From contig JAENRU010000489.1 of assembly GCA_016647705.1 (NCBI GenBank), forward strand, positions 1,700,160 through 1,764,159: 64,000 nucleotides of DNA, given 5' to 3'. Below are positions 10,262-22,249 of the stretch, piece by piece. Below the pieces are notes generated by a model. It made no database searches. It was not told the DNA's origin and worked only from the letters and a program-made list of their open reading frames with translations. The position numbers and the translations under genes were made by a program. This DNA comes from Eucommia ulmoides (lineage: Eukaryota > Streptophyta > Magnoliopsida > Garryales > Eucommiaceae). The stretch's first letter is position 1; the number at the start of each line of letters is the position of its first letter.

Positions 10262-12420
10262 TGTTGATCCTAAGATTTTGATGAATAATTAAATGTTGAT
10301 GTTTTTGGTGGAACTAACGGTTTGATTAAGTGTTTCAGTTTATTAGTTCTAAATGATGAAGATATGATGATAAATATGATGAATGATTAAGAGGTTGAAG
10401 AATTTGAAGAACCTAGGAAAAATAACTCGGATTAAATTTCAACTCTTAATATCCCAATTAAGATCACACACGACACAAAAAGATTTTTAAATAATTTTTA
10501 TAAATATGCGTGTTTTAATATGACCCTAATTAGCTAAATTATTTGCTTCTATGTGTAATTGAAAAAGAAATATTTATAATTGATTAAAATTGAATTTAAG
10601 TATTTAGTGGAGCTAACCAATAAAAGAAATTGGTTAAAGGGGCGAAAATGTCAATGAGAATGAATTAAAAACGAATTTAGAAAAGGTTCCAACATCCATA
10701 AGTCAATAGGTAAGTTGACCGGAGCATAGAAAGAAAAGTCTTTGTATCTCTCGGTTGATAGGTAAGTCGACCTGTACTTGAATATGAGCTCTCTGTATCT
10801 ATAAGTCGACAGAATGGTCGACCTGTGAAGAGAAATGTAACTCTATGAATCTCTAGGTCGACATATAGGTCGACCGATGAGCACAAAATCTTTGGCTTGG
10901 CTATATCCTGAATCGAACGGTCGACAACTGATATTGGTCAGTCGACTTATGGGTCTATTTCAGGATATTATGAAATTCTGAATTTTATTCTGAAATTAGC
11001 CATTACTAGCCTTTTTTTTGTTAGAATTTATGAGAGATTTTAGGAATTTAATATTATTTGATATATGCAACACATATTATGATATCCCTATTGATTTGAT
11101 TCATTACGTTTAAATATTTTTCAATTTGGTACATATAATTGTTTTTATTCTATTTAATTGTGATTGAGAAATATTTGGGGGACTTAATTGAGAAGTTTAA
11201 AAGCTATAATTAAGTTATTTGAACCAGAATGAAGTCTTAATGATATAAGGGGTCCACAAGAGTAATTAATTGTCATAACAAATGAGAACTAACCATTAAA
11301 GAACTTATTTTAATCTCATTTATATAGATCTGTGTTTTTTATATATCAGCAAGAGAGATTAAGAGAGATCAAAGTATTATACTGACCTTTTCTAAGAGAA
11401 ATCATATTGAGAATTGTGAGAGTTTTTTTAAGAGTCATTCTTGAGAATTATTTGTTGTGAATCATTACTGCTACCGAATCTGAAGTAATATTGCTATAAT
11501 TATTCTTTCGGTGGATTTCGGGTGAGATCTTTCTAAATTACTTTCTATTTAGTATTGCTTGATTATTTTTTGGAATTTGATCTTTAGAAATTGTTTTCTT
11601 ATTTTTATTGAAAAATATTTTTTAAACAATTTCTTGAATCAATCTGATCACGTGCTCAATTACGTGCTACCCATTTTTGTTTAAAATTAGATTTTGAATA
11701 TCTCACTTTTCTATCACTAGTTTTGAGATATTAATTGAGTTTTAATTTATCTGGGGTGATAGAAGTTCCAAGTGAGAAAAATCACTTGTCAATTTTTAAT
11801 TGGTAAGTTGAGTGACGAATTAAATACTGTTGGGAGTATTTAATCTAAGGATAGCTGGTTTCAGTCTCTTTCTATAAAGAGATTGAGGTAATAATTCTTT
11901 CTGAATTGAATTGTATTGTGTGAATTTTGTAAAGATTCAATCCTTACCAGGTAAAAGGATATTTAGAGTATTTGTGAGGTTTTGATTCTTTAGCCTTTAT
12001 TTTAAAAATAATTAGGTTATTCTTGAGTCTGTAAAAAGTAGAAGTTATTCCTAAACTTGTGAAAATAAAATTTTGTAAAGGTTGATTTTGAGTCTGTAAA
12101 AGAATCTTAGTGAGGGTTTAGTTCTTACTTTTAAAGGAATTTTGAGTTTAGTGGGTGCGACTCTCCGTGGGGCTCGGAGGACTGGATTGGCCAACAGTAG
12201 CTTGGTGAACCAGTATAAATTTTTGGTGTGCTGCTATCATTACATTATTTATTTTTGTTATTTGGTGTGCACCTAATTGATTTTATATTTCGGCTGTGAT
12301 ATAAAGATAATAATTAATTTAGGATTAAAATTAATTATTTGGGTTATTAAAAAAAATTTCTCTGACAATTTTTTAACTATCCAATTCACCCTCCCTCTTG
12401 AGTATTTCACTGGGCCAATA
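10262..12420 (+). mobile_element. Solo LTR (2.16 kb), family shared with 20371-32615
   Basis: The insertion splits the Copia RT start. It begins TGTTGATCCTAAG and ends ...GGGCCAATA, where the related copy has GGCCAACA. The flanking five bases are actat at 10257-10261 and gctat at 12421-12425 (4 of 5 match, taken as a decayed target duplication). No internal retroviral sequence is present, hence a solo LTR. The same sequence runs in reverse at 20371-32615, matching at both ends (actaacggtttgattaagtg, aattcaccctccctcttgag). Lineage is undetermined; the large LTR suits a Copia SIRE-type or a Ty3-gypsy element. Confidence 0.85.
10695..10960 (+). repeat. Tandem ~57-bp repeats rich in GTCGAC palindromes
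   Basis: Within the solo LTR, units such as aggtaagtcgacctg, tggtcgacctgtg, ataggtcgaccgatg and gaacggtcgacaac recur about every 55-60 bases, separated by ctttgtatctct-like spacers. The reverse-oriented relative has the same kind of block at about 27600-27870. It is therefore a feature of the LTR family. Confidence 0.7.
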
Positions 12421-12679
12421 GCTATGAATGAGGAGATGAAATCTTTGGGAAAAAAAAAATGAAACATGGGAACTAGTTGATCCTCCACCGTGAAGTATAA
12501 GGCTGATGACACAATTGAACGCTTTAAAGCGAGACTGATAGCAAAGAGATACATTCAAACCTACAGAATTGATTACACAAAAACATTTGCACCTAGAGCC
12601 AAAATCAACACAATTCTTGTTTTGCTGTCTTTAGTTTGTTAACCTTTAAAATGATGATTTATCATCATAGTACCAAAAT

Positions 12680-13863
12680 TGTAACAACCCGATTTCCTAG
12701 GGCTACTACTTGGTTTCTTTCATTGGAGAAATTAATGCTAAAACCGAATTACCAATATTTTATTCTATAAAATTCGATAAATTTTACAATGCTACGACGA
12801 CCAATTATATTTATCAAATACATCGACGGTTTCCTAGAGTCGCCACGCGGTTTCTCCCTAAGGAGAATTAATATTAAAATCGATTAACCGAGTTTTCATT
12901 CTATAAAATCTGGTAAATTTTATAATACAACAGTGTCAAGAAATTAATAGTTCATTTTATAAAAATCTTTTAATTTACAATGCGGCGGAGAGAATTATAA
13001 TTATGAAATTTATAATTTATTAATTTATCAAATCGATTTTATAATGGTGAATAATAAATACAATTATTACAAATAAAAATTCAACTAAAATTCCTATCGT
13101 CACTTCCATTCTCACCAGCCCTGCAATGAAAACTGTAGGGTTGTGAGTTAATACTCAGTAGAACTCCAACCCCTCTAATACGTGCATTTAATTAATAGAA
13201 TGAATACAACACATTAACATAATTTTCACATAAGTATAATTATTTCTTAAATTTTAACAGTTAAAATTCAACAATAATAACAATATAAATCATATAATAG
13301 AAAAATTAAATACATGTATTAAAAGAGTTAGAAATTCTACCTAAAATCCGAAATCAAAATCTAAATCGAAATATTCTGAACCGAAAATATAATTTTTCGC
13401 CAAAGAACCTTCTTGCTAAAAAGGAACTCACACATAATATATTTATTATATATTATGTGTCCCAGAACAATCCGTTGATCATTCTTATCATTTAGGTTTA
13501 TTATTATTATTATTAAAATAATATATATATTTGTCACATTTAAACATATGTATATATGTATTACTATGTGTTGTCTTATTTTCATGAAGACAACACACTA
13601 TAATATTTATATTAGTTATTTAGTTATTTACACAATGTCCATTCTTAAAATAAAAAAAATATTAATTATACCCAAAAACTCTTAAAAGTATATTTTAAAT
13701 AATACAATAGTCCCAAAAATTTTATAAGTCAACTTAAAATTAATATTCAAACTCAAAAAATTATCAAATATTATTTATACCATAAATTTGCAAAATAATC
13801 CAAAAAATATTAAACTTATATAAAATAATATTTTTAAAAAATATAAATTTTCGGGATATTACA
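12680..13863 (+). mobile_element. Solo LTR (1184 bp) in the satellite
   Basis: It starts TGTAACAACCCGATTTCC and ends TTTTCGGGATATTACA, giving short inverted ends. The five bases aaaat flank it on both sides (12675-12679 and 13864-13868), an exact target duplication. There is no internal region. The end sequences resemble LTRs of plant chromoviruses (Ty3-gypsy), which is inference. It contains a hairpin, acacataatatat...atatattatgtgt, around 13430-13462. Confidence 0.88.
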
Positions 13864-14425
13864 AAAATAGTGGTGGGTCTAGTGAGTGTTTGCCTTTAAA
13901 AATTTCACGAATTTGATAATTTCACAAAATTAGCGAAATTAGATTTTTTTTATACCCTTTTAAAATTTCACGATTTTGAGTTTTTGATAATTTTCTTCTG
14001 TTACCTCTTCAAATGATGATTTATCATCATGTTATCAAAATAGGGGATCTGAAGAGTGTTAAACTTTCAAAATTTCATGATTTCGATAGTTTCAGAAAGT
14101 TGGCGAACTTGAGACTTTTCTCTGTGATATAATACACTTTGAAAATTTCATGATTTTGAGTTTCGAATGAATTTTTTTCTGTGACTCCCTCAAATAATGA
14201 TTTATCATCATGATACTAAAATAGGGGGTCCGATGATTGGTAGCCTTACAAAATTTCACGACTTTAACAATTTAAAAAATTTATATAGATTGAGATTTTT
14301 TTGTGTGCTATACTACTTTGAAAATTTCACAATTTTGTGTTTCGGATGAATTTTTTTCCGTTACTCCTTTAAATGATGATTTATCATTGTGGTACCCAAA
14401 TAGGAGGGGGTCTAATGAGTGTTAC

Positions 14426-16487
14426 TTTCACAACCCACCCTGGTTACCTAACATTCGTGGGCCGGTGTGGCAACAATAAAACTCGCCCGAACAACTGACT
14501 AATACTAATTAAAACATCTTACACAAAAAGAATATTATTTACTATAGTTAACAAAAATATACATATATTCCCTTCCATTGGGACTCTTTTGATCTTACAA
14601 CAAAAGTATTAGTTCATTTTTACTAACCAACATATACAACCAAAAGCAAAAAGAAATCACTAACGAGATACTTCCCGCTACGGCCCTTCAGGAATCGACC
14701 TACTGCCAGTAGGGGACAAACGTTTCTCTACAACACCTACGAGTGTACTGCCTTCTTAGTAATTTTAAAACATATTTTCAAAATAATAATACATTCTCAA
14801 TACTTTTTCAAAAGGGATCGAGCGTAATTATACGAATACCATAATACAAATATCTCCTCTTAAAGTAAACAGTGAAAATAAATAAACAATTATATAATTG
14901 TATATCTTACCAATCCATTCAGTGTAAAAACCATATAAATCATTATATGAAATAAATCATCAATCTTAGTAAAAACACCCCATTTCAAGTTTACCTATCA
15001 CCCACATACACACCGACTAAACCATAGTGATCGTTTTAACCTCAGGATCGAGAGTTGCAACGGTACCGTAACCATCTGTAGGATATGCCTTCCTAGCGGA
15101 CCTAACTGCGCAGATCACGGCCTACCGGACGTCTCCGGAGGCCAATAATATAAGTCACCAATTATATCAATCACCATAACAAATATCCATCCGTCAGACC
15201 ACCCTCCGGACAGACCATAATATGAATCACCACCTGCCGGATCACCCTCCGGACAGGACATAAACTATGGCATAGTCTAACCAACAACACAAATCAAGCA
15301 ACAACACCATCGTCAATTCAATTACCGTAAACTACCAACAAAATTATTTATAATATCCTTCTTTTTAAAACCCTAACAATTCCACGGAAATTCTTTTTAC
15401 CAACTCACACAAAACCTGCTCAATGCACTACATTTATAAAATCATGCAGTTTAAGTAAACATTTAGGTCGACATATAGAAAAATAATTTTGTAAGAAGAC
15501 AGTACACTCACCTGAAAATTTGTATTTGCAAGCTCCCCTGACTCCCAGCTACTAAGTCTCCGAAAATTGTGAACCTATTTGTGACAGGACCTAAATTAAT
15601 AGTGTAGCGAAAAACAACCTAATCGTGTGATGCAACCCTATATTTATTAACTTCCCAACCCCACATTTTGTCATTTGATATGTTAAGGCTATAAAACTAA
15701 TTCAGTGAATCATAAAAACTAATAAGAGACGTTACTTACTTCAGAACGATTGTCAATTTTCTTTAAAATTCCCTAGAATATGCTTCTGCTCCCCACCACC
15801 TAAGCGGATATACACTGCCTAGGCGAACTGGCGATTTCTTGCTCTCTGTTGTTTTACCGCCTAAGCGATCTTCCACTGCCTAAGCGATCACGCGATTTCT
15901 TGCTCTCTGTTCTTTTATCGCCTAAGCGATCCTCCACCGCCTAAACGATCATGCGATTTCTTGCTCTCTGTTCTTTCACAGCCTAAGCGATCCTCAGCGA
16001 TCATACGATTTCTTGCTCTATGTTCTTTTACCGCCTAAGCGATCCTTGCTTCGTCCCTGACAGAACGGAACAGAACATACCAGTCTTTTACCCCCTTCTC
16101 GTCACCAGCTCCGGCCCTTAAATTCTTCACTCCACCTTCATGATCAAACCATCCAAGTTTACAACTGATATTACCAACCTCATTCCCTTCACTCCAACTA
16201 AACACCCACTAAAATAACACCCCAAACCACCGGTTGCAACTCCAAACGACAAAAACAGAGCACAGACCTTCACACACACATACCTGCTTTCATATGACCC
16301 CAGAACATGTCTCACTTGCATACTCCTACAGCCCAAACGACCCTCAACCCTGGGAAAACACCCTGAACCAACACCAGTGATCTCCGGCAGTTTCTCCGAT
16401 GACTTCTTCTTCTCCTTCGCTTTTCTCTCTCTCTCTCTCTTTCTCTTTGCTGTTTCTTCCAGAATGATCGAAATCCATTCTCAACAC

Positions 16488-16529
<42 letters not shown>

Positions 16530-16615
16530 TATGTAATAACTAAAATATCTTTAATCAAAATACTCTTTCCTCCCCCCAAACTTCTCATTTTTTTTTTTTA
16601 AATCAGGGTCTTACA
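14426..16615 (-). mobile_element. Solo LTR (2190 bp), chromovirus type, minus orientation
   Basis: On the minus strand it begins TGTAAGACCCTGATTT and ends GGGTGGGTTGTGAAA, where intact relatives end GGGTGTGACA. An exact duplication gttac flanks it (14421-14425 and 16616-16620), and satellite sequence continues on both sides. Internal blocks (acctacgagtgtactgcctt, cggaccaccctccgg-like, a TA microsatellite near 16490-16526) are shared with the solo LTR at 60408-63306 in opposite orientation. The ORFs it contains are not genes. Confidence 0.9.
15790..16060. repeat. Tandem ~58-bp repeats with CGCCTAAGCGATC motif
   Basis: The pair cgcctaagcgatc and gcgatttcttgctctctgtt recurs four to five times. 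The core GCCTAAGC/GCCTAGGC is nearly palindromic. A related motif, gcctaggcga, is clustered in a different solo LTR at about 43475-43765. Confidence 0.85.
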
Positions 16616-16870
16616 GTTACCCTTTAAAAATGTCAAAAGTTCAACAATTTCAAAAAATTATCAAAATTGAGATTTTTTCTGTGTGCTATCTTTTAAAAAT
16701 TTTACGATTTTGAGTTTCAAATGCATTTTTTTGGTTAGATCTTCAAATCATGATTGATTATCATGGTACTAAAATAGGGGAGTCTGGTGAGTGTTACCCT
16801 TTCAAAATTTCATGAGTTCGACAATTTAAAAAAATAGCGAAATTTAGTTTTTTTTTTTTTTTTTAGTTAA

Positions 16871-17289
16871 CTAGAACCAATTATCATCATATTCAGCATC
16901 AACAATTGCAAATGCAATTGGAAACATACATAAAATTGAAAACAAAAATAGTAAAATCAATTTTTTTATGCATGTATAAGAAAACAAAAAATGGCTTAAA
17001 ACAGTATACAAAAAATCACATAAAAATAAGAAAAAAAAAATTGTGATTAAAATTGTATAAAAAACTTATATTGTATTTAATTATAACAAATAAAAAGTAT
17101 AAAATGAAAATATATCAAAATATAACATGTTAAAAATGTAATATAAACTGATATGTTACTAAAAAAAATGTACATGTCACTAGTATTACAAGTGACAGTG
17201 AATAGTTAGCAAAAAATGAGTTAACATCAAAACTAATATGTAAGAACTAGATTCATGTAATTGTGAGTGAAAAGAAATATGTTAATTGA
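16871..17289. other. AT-rich DNA between satellite and MULE
   Basis: Very AT-rich, with poly-A runs and no recognised gene or repeat. It could be the non-coding remainder of the MULE. Confidence 0.4.
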
Positions 17290-18492
17290 AGTACCTTGAT
17301 TGCCATCTTTACCATAAGCAGTCTAAAGAACTCATTTGTATTTATCAGTAAAAAATGTCACATCTAGGAATAACATTGGACGTATAAACTGGAATCTATG
17401 AATGCACCCATGGAAAGCAACAAAAAAATGCTTAAAGCGATTTGTGTCGCCTTCATACTTCAACAACAAGTAACTGTTTGAATTTGTTCTGTTGCATGCT
17501 TCTACATATCATCTCAATTGATCATATGCAGATATATGATCCCCTGAAAGACTGTCATTTACCCTTTCAACTCCAAGCCAAGCATGCTTGTATGTAATCT
17601 CAAGACCATATGTTTTCCTGAACTCGTGAAGAACACCAATAGGTCATGTTTCAGGTTTAACCTTGACAGCTTCCAACAGACAACTAGCAACAACATTCGA
17701 ACTCATCCTCTTGTTCTTCGTAGTTCTATATGCCGCAACACATGTATGTTCATTCACCAACTTCCTTATGTTAAAAAATCCATTCAAAGGATGAACACGC
17801 CTGTGTGCAAACCACTTACAACCTCTTGTATATCTGAATGAACAATATGCAGTGATATAAACTTTATTATTTTTCTTATACTTATAACTAAATCCAATTT
17901 CAATCGAATACTTCCTCAGGACAATACGAAATTCTTCTACCCGACCTTTAAAACATTGCCCCACACAATTGATACTTTTTGCCCACTCGATAGATTGCAA
18001 GTACTTCTTCTCATGACGTCGAGAATAAGACAACATACCGTCATCCTCATCATTATAAACACATAAGCTTGATTCACCAGATCACTTAGGACCACTACCT
18101 AATACATTACTTGTACCCCCACCAGATGTAGAACTAAAACCAGGTTCAGGAATGATAGGATTATCCTTTATTATAACTTCCACAAAATCAACCATAAATG
18201 ATCCAATCAATACAATCATAGCATCATAGTCATCTTGGTCACATAACATGCAGTTTGAAGGACCAGATATAGAATAATGCATAACAAATGCGGTTGATGA
18301 TAAGTAATTCCAACGACATACAACTTTTTCTACGAAACTAACAAAATTCATCTTACTATCAATTTTTAAAATTCCATTGTAATCCTCGTATTTGCAAAAA
18401 GTAATCGCCAAATTTGAAAAAACACATAAATAAAGATAACACACATTTACTACTAAAAAAAACAAAAAACACACACAACTAGAATGTAACAA
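17290..18492 (-). pseudogene. MuDR-type MULE transposase, N-terminal part, decayed
   Basis: Reading leftwards from 18492: an N-terminal domain (KYEDYNGILKIDSKMNF ... DDYDAMIVLIG), then a Ser/Gly linker. Next is the DNA-binding region (CKWFAHRRVHPLNGFFNIRK, then NEHTC), then NKRMSSNVVASCLLEAV. Last come the start of the MULE transposase domain (AWLGVERVNDSL, RFKHFFVAFHGCIHRFQF) and the first catalytic region LFLDVTFFTDKYK. The frame is almost unbroken, but stops occur at about 18079, 17644, 17510 and 17330. At least two lie where relatives have Trp, as if TGG became TGA. The rest of the catalytic core is missing left of 17290. MULE transposase cuts DNA at terminal inverted repeats; none were found flanking it. 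Confidence 0.85.
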
Positions 18493-18579
18493 AACTTACG
18501 CTAAACTAGTAGAATGTAACAAACTTTGCACTAACAAATCCCGCTCTCTCTATATATATAGCAACACACAAGAATAACT

Positions 18580-18699
18580 AGGGTTTAGAGTCTAGGGGTT
18601 TAGGGTCTAGGGTTTGGGGTTTAGGGTTTTAGGGTTTCGGGTTTAGGGGTTAGGGGTTAGAGGTTGAGGTTAGGGTTAGGGTTTAGGGTTTAGGGTTTA
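18580..18699 (+). repeat. Interstitial telomere-like repeat, TTTAGGG variants
   Basis: About 120 bases of gggtttag-type units with variants (ggggtttag, gggtttcgg, ggttagggttag). It lies between the MULE start and the first copy of the tandem ~1.4-kb unit. Confidence 0.9.
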
Positions 18700-20156
18700 A
18701 TTTTCAACAATAATAAAAAATATAATTAATTAAATAAAAAATTGCAAATTATTTAATCGCCGATAGTTGATCCAGTCTGAGTCTACATGGGTGATTTTGT
18801 GACAATTAGGCACCCCAATATGCTATGTATATTGTCTTGTGAAGGGTCCTCAGTCAAGGTGTTTGTAGTCCAAGCAAAAGGTTGCACAAAGTCCCGTTGG
18901 GATGTACCCAGTAAAATCCCTCCAACGCGAGAATAGGAGTTGAAGTGTTAAGCAAAAAAAACCTAATCATTACCTAGTACATTTATTGTCCAGCAATTTT
19001 CAGGAGAGGAGTTGATTTACCTCGGAAAAATTAGAGCTATTAGTTTGAATTTTTAGCGTAATACAACGCATGGTGAATCAAGTGGCGTGTGACGTGATTA
19101 TACCTTTGGACTTTACTTATAGCTTGCCAAATGGGGTCTACAGTTCTACCAGAAGGAATAGGAGACAAGACCATGTCCACAAGTGTGTAGAGACTCTTTT
19201 GGTGATATGAAAAATGCATGCAGTCCTTACTGAATGTAGGCAAGACCAGGGTGATATGCTCGAAAGATCGAAGGAGAGAGCCCAAGCCAAATAACTCTGG
19301 TCAATAAACACTGGATGGTCAAATGTAATCAATAACAAGTGCACTGATGCCACGTGGTTCTTGGTAAGTGGGTGGGTGTTTAGTTTTCAAGGCTTCTACT
19401 GTGCAGAGAAGGTTATAGACAGAGGTGATTTCTGGGCTGTTTTATCCTGGAAATGACGAGGCTGTGATATTGCTTGCACATACTTGGCCAGAGCCGCGAA
19501 ACGTCTTAAAGAAAGCAACCTGGTCCACGACTCAACCCAAGCAATTTTGGTAAATTCGTTTCTTTCTAATTTCTGCAACAACAATAACAATCAATAACTT
19601 TAATGAATTGTAAGTAATCGAAATCCATGCAACTAAGCTGCAAAATTAAATCCCAAATTTTGAAATATTAGAGTTGTTTTGAACTCTGAAACAATTAAGG
19701 TACGAAAGTAATCACCATTTCAATTCTATTTTTTCTAATTTGAAAACAATAAGGCTGTGTGAAGCTAGTGGCGAAAGTGATAAAATCCAGTGGTGAAAGT
19801 GAGGAAATGCGAATATGATTTTAGAGGATTCATAAGTATGAAACTGATGGTGGAAGCGTAATGTAAACTTGTTTATGGAAGTGAAACTGGCGATGATCAT
19901 CGAAAAGAGAAAGTAAAAAAAGTGAGGTAAAGAGATGAAGGGTTCGAAAGCGGTGACTATTCTGAGAGAGAAAAAGAGAGAGGAGGGAGAGAGATTACTG
20001 GTCAGATATAATGAGAGATCGCTAGATGAAGGTGCTCCGGTGGATAGAGTTAACCGTGGACAGTGGGGAGAGAGCTCGAGGTTGAAAGAAGAGGAGACGA
20101 TTGATCGTTTAAAGGAAACGCAACTAGCCAGAAAGAATCAATACGAATACGAAATG
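18698..20156. repeat. Tandem ~1.4-kb unit, copy 1
   Basis: The unit runs from ttttcaacaataataaaaaa to the same sequence at 20157. Landmarks are agttgatccagtctgag, ccccaatatgctatgtatat, cagtcaaggtgtttgtagtc, ttgcacaaagtcccgttggg and gcttctactgtgcagagaag. It is not recognised as a known transposon: no LTR, TIR or polymerase was seen. On the plus strand 19259-19590 reads, with two stops, ERAQAK, NTGWSNVINNKCTDATW, GFYCAEKVIDRGDFWAVLSW and ACTYLARAAKRLKES. The same frame is found in copies 2 and 3. The right third (19740-20150) is rich in gtgaaagtgaggaaa and gagagag-type sequence and looks like 5' UTR or promoter DNA. Confidence 0.8.
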
Positions 20157-20874
20157 ATTTTCAACAATAATAAAAAATATAATTAGTTAATTGGAAAATT
20201 GCAAATTATTTATTTTAATAGTTTTTTTTTTAATTATTATTATATAGTTATTGTTGGTAATTGGCTAATACCAATAGTTGATCTAGTCTGAGTCTACGTG
20301 GGTGATTTTGTGACAGTTAGACACCCCAATATGCTACGTATATTGTCTTGTGAAAGGTCCTCAGTCAAGGTGTTGGCCGAGTGAGCTACCCAAACGGACG
20401 GTGAATTGGGTTGATAACAAATTTAATTCAAATAAAATACTTCAAAAATTCAAATAATTAATTTTATTCTAAATTAATTATTATCTTTTTATATAGCAGC
20501 AAAAATATATTATCAACTAGGTGCACACCAAACAATAAAAATAAATAATGTAAAAATAACAGCACGTAGAAATTTATTCTTGTTTACCAAACTAATATTG
20601 ATTAATCCAGTCTTTCGAGCCCCACAGAGATTTGCACCCACTAATCACTAAGATTTCTTTAAATAGGTAGGAACCAAACCTTTACACAATGATTTTTTTT
20701 TTTTTTACAGGCTCAGAATCAATCTTTACAAATTTCTTTTCCCAGACTCAGGAATAATCTCTTCTTTTTCTCATGCTCAAGAATAACCTCTATTTTTTCA
20801 CAGGCTCAAGAATAATATATCTTTTTATAGGTTAAAGATTAAACTAATTCTTTTTATACCTTAGTGATTGCGCT

Positions 20875-22179
20875 ACATTTTACGCGATCTAATATCACTA
20901 ATCTACGTTTTGTTATTATCTTGAATAAATTGAAGTAGTATAATTAATGTATTTTACTTATTTTTGTAGATTTTTGGAACTGGAGCAAAAACACCGTAAG
21001 TCGGAGCAAAACGGAGCTAAAAATAAAAATAAAATAAAAATAAAGAGAAACAAAGATGGTCTGCGAACCAACCCGAACCCGCAATCCACAATGTAACTAG
21101 AGCCGTGAATCAATTTTACACAAGAAAATTAAAGAAATGGAAATTAAGGTCCAAACGTTACTCTAGGGGGTGCAAATGACATTTATGGTAATTAAGTGGG
21201 ACTTCTTTGGGATATTTATTTTTGGTTCCCAAGTTGATAGTTTCCTTTTTGAGAAATAATGCCATTCAATGGGGTTTAAGGTAAAAACAAAAAGGAAATG
21301 ACAGTAGGGGGAATTGACATTTTCTCTTCCTTATTTTTTTTTTGTTTTCTTTTCTCTTTTTAAGAAGGGGCTTCGGCAGTAGTAGGAAAGAGAATTTTCT
21401 TTTGCATTTTTTTCTTTTGTTTCTTTTTATATACATACTGTGGGAAATTTGGGAGCAAAAAGGAAATGAAGAACAAGGCCATGACAACTAATTTCCCTTC
21501 AACCGGGTTAGAATTCGGGTAAGTATTTTGGGTTTCATGTAATATTGTACTTTTTAATTTGATTTCGGATTATGTGTAACAATTGTGTGATGAGGAATAT
21601 TGTGTTTGAAATAGTTTAATTGTGGTTGGATTTATTTTTAAAGTGTTCTTGTAGAGATTTTGAATTTAGATTCAATAACTTCTAAAACGTTAGATCTAGT
21701 ACCTGTGGTCTAGATCTAACGATCATACAATCGTATTATTGGAATTTAATTATTAGTTTGGATGGTTTATGCCTAGATTGTAATTCACCCTAGATTAGAG
21801 TAACGTAGGAATTACATACCGAAGATAAATCATGCCGAAAAATAATAAATCAAATATTTCTGAATAGTTCCGGCTTGTAGTTAGGAATACTCGTTTACAC
21901 AAATCTGAATTGAAAAGAAAATACAAACCCCACATGAGTCCAAAATACGAAATCCGCAATTCCTAACCCTGTTATCTATTTTCATTTGTTTTAGATTAGT
22001 ATTTTATTTTTCTTATATTAAAATCCAAAACTCAAAACAAAATTCGTTTTAGTTAAAGAAAGAAAAATAATTGAATTTAATAGTTATAAGACCGATTTCT
22101 GTGGTTCGACACCCTATTTGAACACCGTACTATATTAGTATTGCGATACGATTTTAAGGGTATTATTTTTTGGCGATCA
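20875..22179 (+). repeat. 5' LTR of the Athila-like element
   Basis: 1305 bases, TGATTGCGC...GGCGATCA. It matches 25243-26541 throughout with scattered differences and a replaced segment near the poly-G tract of the 3' copy. It contains the repeated gttagatct...agatctaacgat palindrome near 21690-21725. Confidence 0.92.
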
Positions 22180-22183
22180 AATT

Positions 22184-22200
22184 TTGACGCCGTTGCTGGG
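22184..22200 (+). other. Athila-type primer-binding site
   Basis: ttgacgccgttgctggg follows the 5' LTR end after a short spacer. The common form in Athila elements is TGGCGCCGTTGCCGGGG; this copy has several changes. Confidence 0.75.
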
Positions 22201-22249
22201 ATCGGCATTGTTAATTATTGAATTCAACTATTATTTTTCTTTTTCTTGC

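Larger units (their letters stand above)
8215..12640 (+). pseudogene. Copia gag-pol remnant, split by a solo LTR at 10262-12420
   Basis: Domains appear in Copia order. A gag zinc knuckle lies at 8300-8341 (C-x2-C-x4-H-x4-C: CTHCHKTGHTKSRC). Protease-like sequence near 8488 reads IIDFSTIYHMTYDF, where DSGAT is expected, so the active site is lost. VPSLDYNLLSVSQI and a pre-integrase domain occupy 8614-9030. Integrase covers 9050-9720: HSDVWGP, FIDDCTRMT, then RTLLIEAHMPLYYWRKIL and INRVSSSTLNFKTPFQTL. The linker has SEPEFQGEYQ. The RT start is cut: DPRWKA ends at 10256 and MNEEMKSLGKK resumes at 12423, followed by VKYKADDTIERFKARLIAK and TFAPRAKINTI. The rest of RT and RNase H are missing where the satellite begins. 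Multiple frameshifts and stops. Confidence 0.88.
12645..16870. repeat. ~180-bp satellite array, about five to six monomers, interrupted by two solo LTRs
   Basis: The anchor gatgatttatcatcat recurs at 12653, 14015, 14195 and 14375 and, decayed, near 16748. The last two complete spacings are 180 bases. Removing the solo LTR and one TSD at 12680-13868 leaves 173 bases for the first spacing. Each monomer also carries aaaataggggg, gtgttaccctttcaaaattt, and two tttcacgattttgag-type blocks. The array directly truncates the Copia element on its left. The period is typical of plant satellites, including centromeric ones, but this array is very short. Confidence 0.85.

Noticed and set aside
17584..17841. 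Plus-strand ORF opposite the MULE
   Set aside because: Shadow of the transposase frame; the minus strand carries the recognisable DNA-binding region.
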